Source of the DNA: Rugamonas rivuli
GTDB taxonomy: Bacteria > Pseudomonadota > Gammaproteobacteria > Burkholderiales > Burkholderiaceae_D
Assembly (NCBI RefSeq): GCF_009380165.1
Contig: NZ_WHUF01000002.1
Span: 1-64,000 of the forward strand
DNA length: 64,000 nucleotides
Reading direction: 5' to 3'
Of the stretch, positions 63,751-64,000 are shown one piece after another. The notes below the pieces were generated by a model. The model searched no databases. It was not told the origin of the DNA and was given only the letters and a program-made list of their open reading frames with translations. Position numbers and translations under genes: made by a program. Numbering within the stretch: the stretch's first letter is position 1; every line of letters begins with the position of its first letter.

Positions 63751-64000
63751 ATGAACCGATCAGCTACTCTTGCCGCGCCTGAAGCCGTCCATCCATCGCT
63801 ATGGCTGGCGTCGCAGCTGGCGCACAGCGCTACCCGCTGCGTCGACACCGGCTTTGCCGCCTTGTCGGCGCAGCTGCCGGGCGGCGGCTGGCCGTTGGGC
63901 GTGCTGATCGACCTGCTCGTGCAGCAGCACGGCATCGGCGAGCTGCGCCTGCTGCGGCCGGCGCTGCTGGGACTGGGCAAGCGGCCCATCGCGCTGCTGC
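63751..64000 (+). CDS. imuA: SulA-like/RecA-like translesion synthesis accessory protein ImuA, partial
   Basis: 83 codons from ATG 63751 to the window end. The start VHPSLWLASQLAHSATRCVDTGFAALSAQLPGGGWPLGVLIDLL is characteristic of ImuA, the first gene of LexA-controlled imuA-imuB-dnaE2 mutagenesis cassettes. The SOS box directly upstream supports this. The rest of the cassette would lie beyond the window. Confidence 0.9.
   Translation, partial: MNRSATLAAPEAVHPSLWLASQLAHSATRCVDTGFAALSAQLPGGGWPLGVLIDLLVQQHGIGELRLLRPALLGLGKRPIALL

Overview
The window is GC-rich, almost fully coding DNA from a motile betaproteobacterium. Gene content and order (gmk-rpoZ-spoT, an Entner-Doudoroff block with HexR, FliD-FliS-FliT next to flagellin, ImuA under a LexA box) point to the Oxalobacteraceae, something like Duganella, Massilia or Janthinobacterium. 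That placement is an inference from recognised families, not a database result. I see no rRNA, tRNA, CRISPR array or insertion sequence.

Layout. 1-6.3 kb: late flagellar genes on the minus strand (fliC, flaG, fliD, fliS, fliT, a FliK-like gene cut by the window edge) with two readable sigma-28-type promoters. 6.5-10.8 kb: a diguanylate cyclase, a NarL-type response regulator with its PAS histidine kinase, and a small membrane protein. 10.9-14.3 kb: greB, a periplasmic-binding-protein-like gene, and a secreted beta-propeller protein. 14.4-19.9 kb: spoT, rpoZ, gmk, a DUF72 protein, a small monooxygenase and yicC. 19.9-25.4 kb: Ser/Thr kinase, PP2C phosphatase, rph, an unknown gene with a striking inverted repeat upstream, rdgB and hemW. 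25.4-34.3 kb: a chemoreceptor, a patatin and a tripartite RND efflux operon.

34.4-47.1 kb is central sugar metabolism: tal, hexR, zwf, a gluconolactonase-like gene, pgi, and divergently edd-eda. Four near-identical HexR-like boxes lie before zwf and between pgi and edd. Between hexR and tal sits a two-gene beta-lactam module, the most unusual part of the window. Its first gene is a BlaR1-like M56 membrane metallopeptidase fused to a class D beta-lactamase domain whose active-site Ser-x-x-Lys has become Ser-Thr-Phe-Asn. Its second gene is one exported polypeptide carrying a complete class D and a complete class C beta-lactamase domain in tandem. A pair of palindromes 21 bp apart lies just upstream, and no BlaI-type repressor gene is present nearby.

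47.4-53.9 kb is accessory: an unknown gene, a membrane cytochrome-b-like protein with a cytochrome P450, a divergent AraC regulator, VOC and DUF6265 genes, and a tightly overlapped receiver-CheC-diguanylate cyclase operon. 54-64 kb: rpiA, a lipoprotein, yggX, argA, hrpA, a PHB-depolymerase-type esterase, a Na+/H+ antiporter-like protein, and the start of imuA behind a textbook SOS box.
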